A DNA stretch of 64,000 nt from the NCBI GenBank assembly GCA_009772925.1, contig WOUQ01000006.1, forward strand, positions 1-64,000, written 5' to 3'. Position numbers and translations under genes: made by a program. Source of the stretch: a bacterium (GTDB lineage Bacteria; Pseudomonadota; Gammaproteobacteria; Burkholderiales; Thiobacillaceae). The notes below the pieces were generated by a model. That model was not told the DNA's origin. It did no database searches and saw nothing but the letters and a program-made list of their open reading frames with translations. Below are positions 63,589 to 64,000 of the stretch, piece after piece. Every line of letters starts with the position of its first letter. Within the stretch, counting starts at the first letter, position 1.

Positions 63589-64000
63589 CGACGCCCACCC
63601 AGCAGCGAGCCGAGCACACCGCGGATGATGGCCCGGCCCACCTGGCTGCCGACCGAACGCGCCGCGCTCTTGGCCAGGGCTTCGACCACGCCTTCCCGGC
63701 GCCGGCCGCCGGCGCCGGCAGCGCCGCCCAGCAGGTCGCCGAGCACGCCGCCCAGTCCACCGCCACCGGCCGGAGCCTGGGCTTCCGCCTTGCGCGCGGC
63801 GGTTTCTGCCTGGGCCTGCTCGGCGCGGGCCTTGAGCACCTCGTAGGCCGACTCGCGATCGATGACTTTCTCGTAGACCCCGGCCACCAGCGAGGACTGC
63901 ATGATCTGCTGGCGCCGGTTGGCGTCGATGGGCCCGATCTGGCCACGCGGCGGCACCACGAAGGCGCGCTCGACGATGCCGGGGCGGCCTTTCTCGTCCA
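63585..64000 (-). CDS. YjgR/DUF853-like ATPase, C-terminal part (truncated by window edge)
   Basis: The last ~138 residues are visible. The frame is open to the right edge. VPPRGQIGPIDANRRQQIMQ followed by VIDRESAYEVLKARAEQAQA and a Gly/Ala-rich stretch (GGGGLGGVLGDLLGGAAGAG) matches the C-terminus of HerA-like YjgR proteins, P-loop ATPases of unclear function. The Walker motifs lie beyond the window. Translationally coupled to the methyltransferase. Confidence 0.8.
   Translation of the reverse strand, partial: DEKGRPGIVERAFVVPPRGQIGPIDANRRQQIMQSSLVAGVYEKVIDRESAYEVLKARAEQAQAETAARKAEAQAPAGGGGLGGVLGDLLGGAAGAGGRRREGVVEALAKSAARSVGSQVGRAIIRGVLGSLLGGRR

Overview
The window is a GC-rich chromosomal segment that reads as a betaproteobacterium, most likely of the Rhodocyclales or Nitrosomonadales type. 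The evidence is the divergent secA/DUF721 pair, the rpsU-yqeY-dnaG-rpoD operon followed by xseB-ispA-dxs-folE2, ubiJ close to ubiB, and several PEP-CTERM surface proteins with an exosortase-A-type O-glycosylation ligase. No rRNA or CRISPR array is visible. One tRNA (CAU anticodon) was found. The taxon is inferred from gene content only.

Layout. (1) 1-11807, plus strand: the end of a polysaccharide locus. It holds a partial heparinase-like gene, three glycosyltransferases, a methyltransferase, a four-gene block that looks like UDP-N-acetyl-L-quinovosamine or L-fucosamine synthesis and transfer, and a closing wbpV-wbpL-wbpM-like cassette. (2) 11808-18269: housekeeping genes (FAD oxidoreductase, MidA-type methyltransferase, secA, DUF721 protein). 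The MidA gene carries a dispersed palindromic repeat inside its reading frame. (3) 18286-24369: aroK, then a secreted beta-helix protein, a triple-VanZ membrane protein, a Phd/PIN toxin-antitoxin pair, a 204-bp inverted-repeat element and the O-glycosylation ligase. (4) 24370-31415: an accessory region with two intact PEP-CTERM genes (both with candidate sigma-54 sites), one decapitated PEP-CTERM gene, and a crowd of toxin-antitoxin modules. These are UPF0175/DUF3368, HicB with a 6-codon hicA stub, ParD with a frameshifted ParE, DUF2281/PIN and VapBC. They are interspersed with about a dozen same-orientation copies of a 16-bp box, AAACGGGGTCAGACAC. (5) 31527-37484: a VanZ/O-antigen-polymerase/beta-sandwich fusion, another VanZ protein, a zinc-ribbon Sel1 protein and a sodium:solute symporter. 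(6) 37657-51322: a vWA PEP-CTERM protein, an ECF sigma factor with putative anti-sigma factor, ubiB/ubiJ, mtnA with a class II aldolase, glucokinase, DoxX, a diguanylate cyclase and a glutamine amidotransferase. (7) 51437-64000: core genes folE2, dxs, ispA, xseB, a tRNA, rpoD, dnaG, yqeY and rpsU, then tsaD, plsY, folB, a methyltransferase and a partial YjgR-like ATPase.

How the parts may work together. Regions 1, 3 and 5 make, polymerise or handle surface glycans, and the PEP-CTERM proteins are the expected cargo of an exosortase encoded elsewhere. The accessory region is where small repeats and broken genes concentrate. Its strongest unexplained signal is the directional box family, which sits exactly at the break points of at least two truncated genes (hicA and a PEP-CTERM gene).
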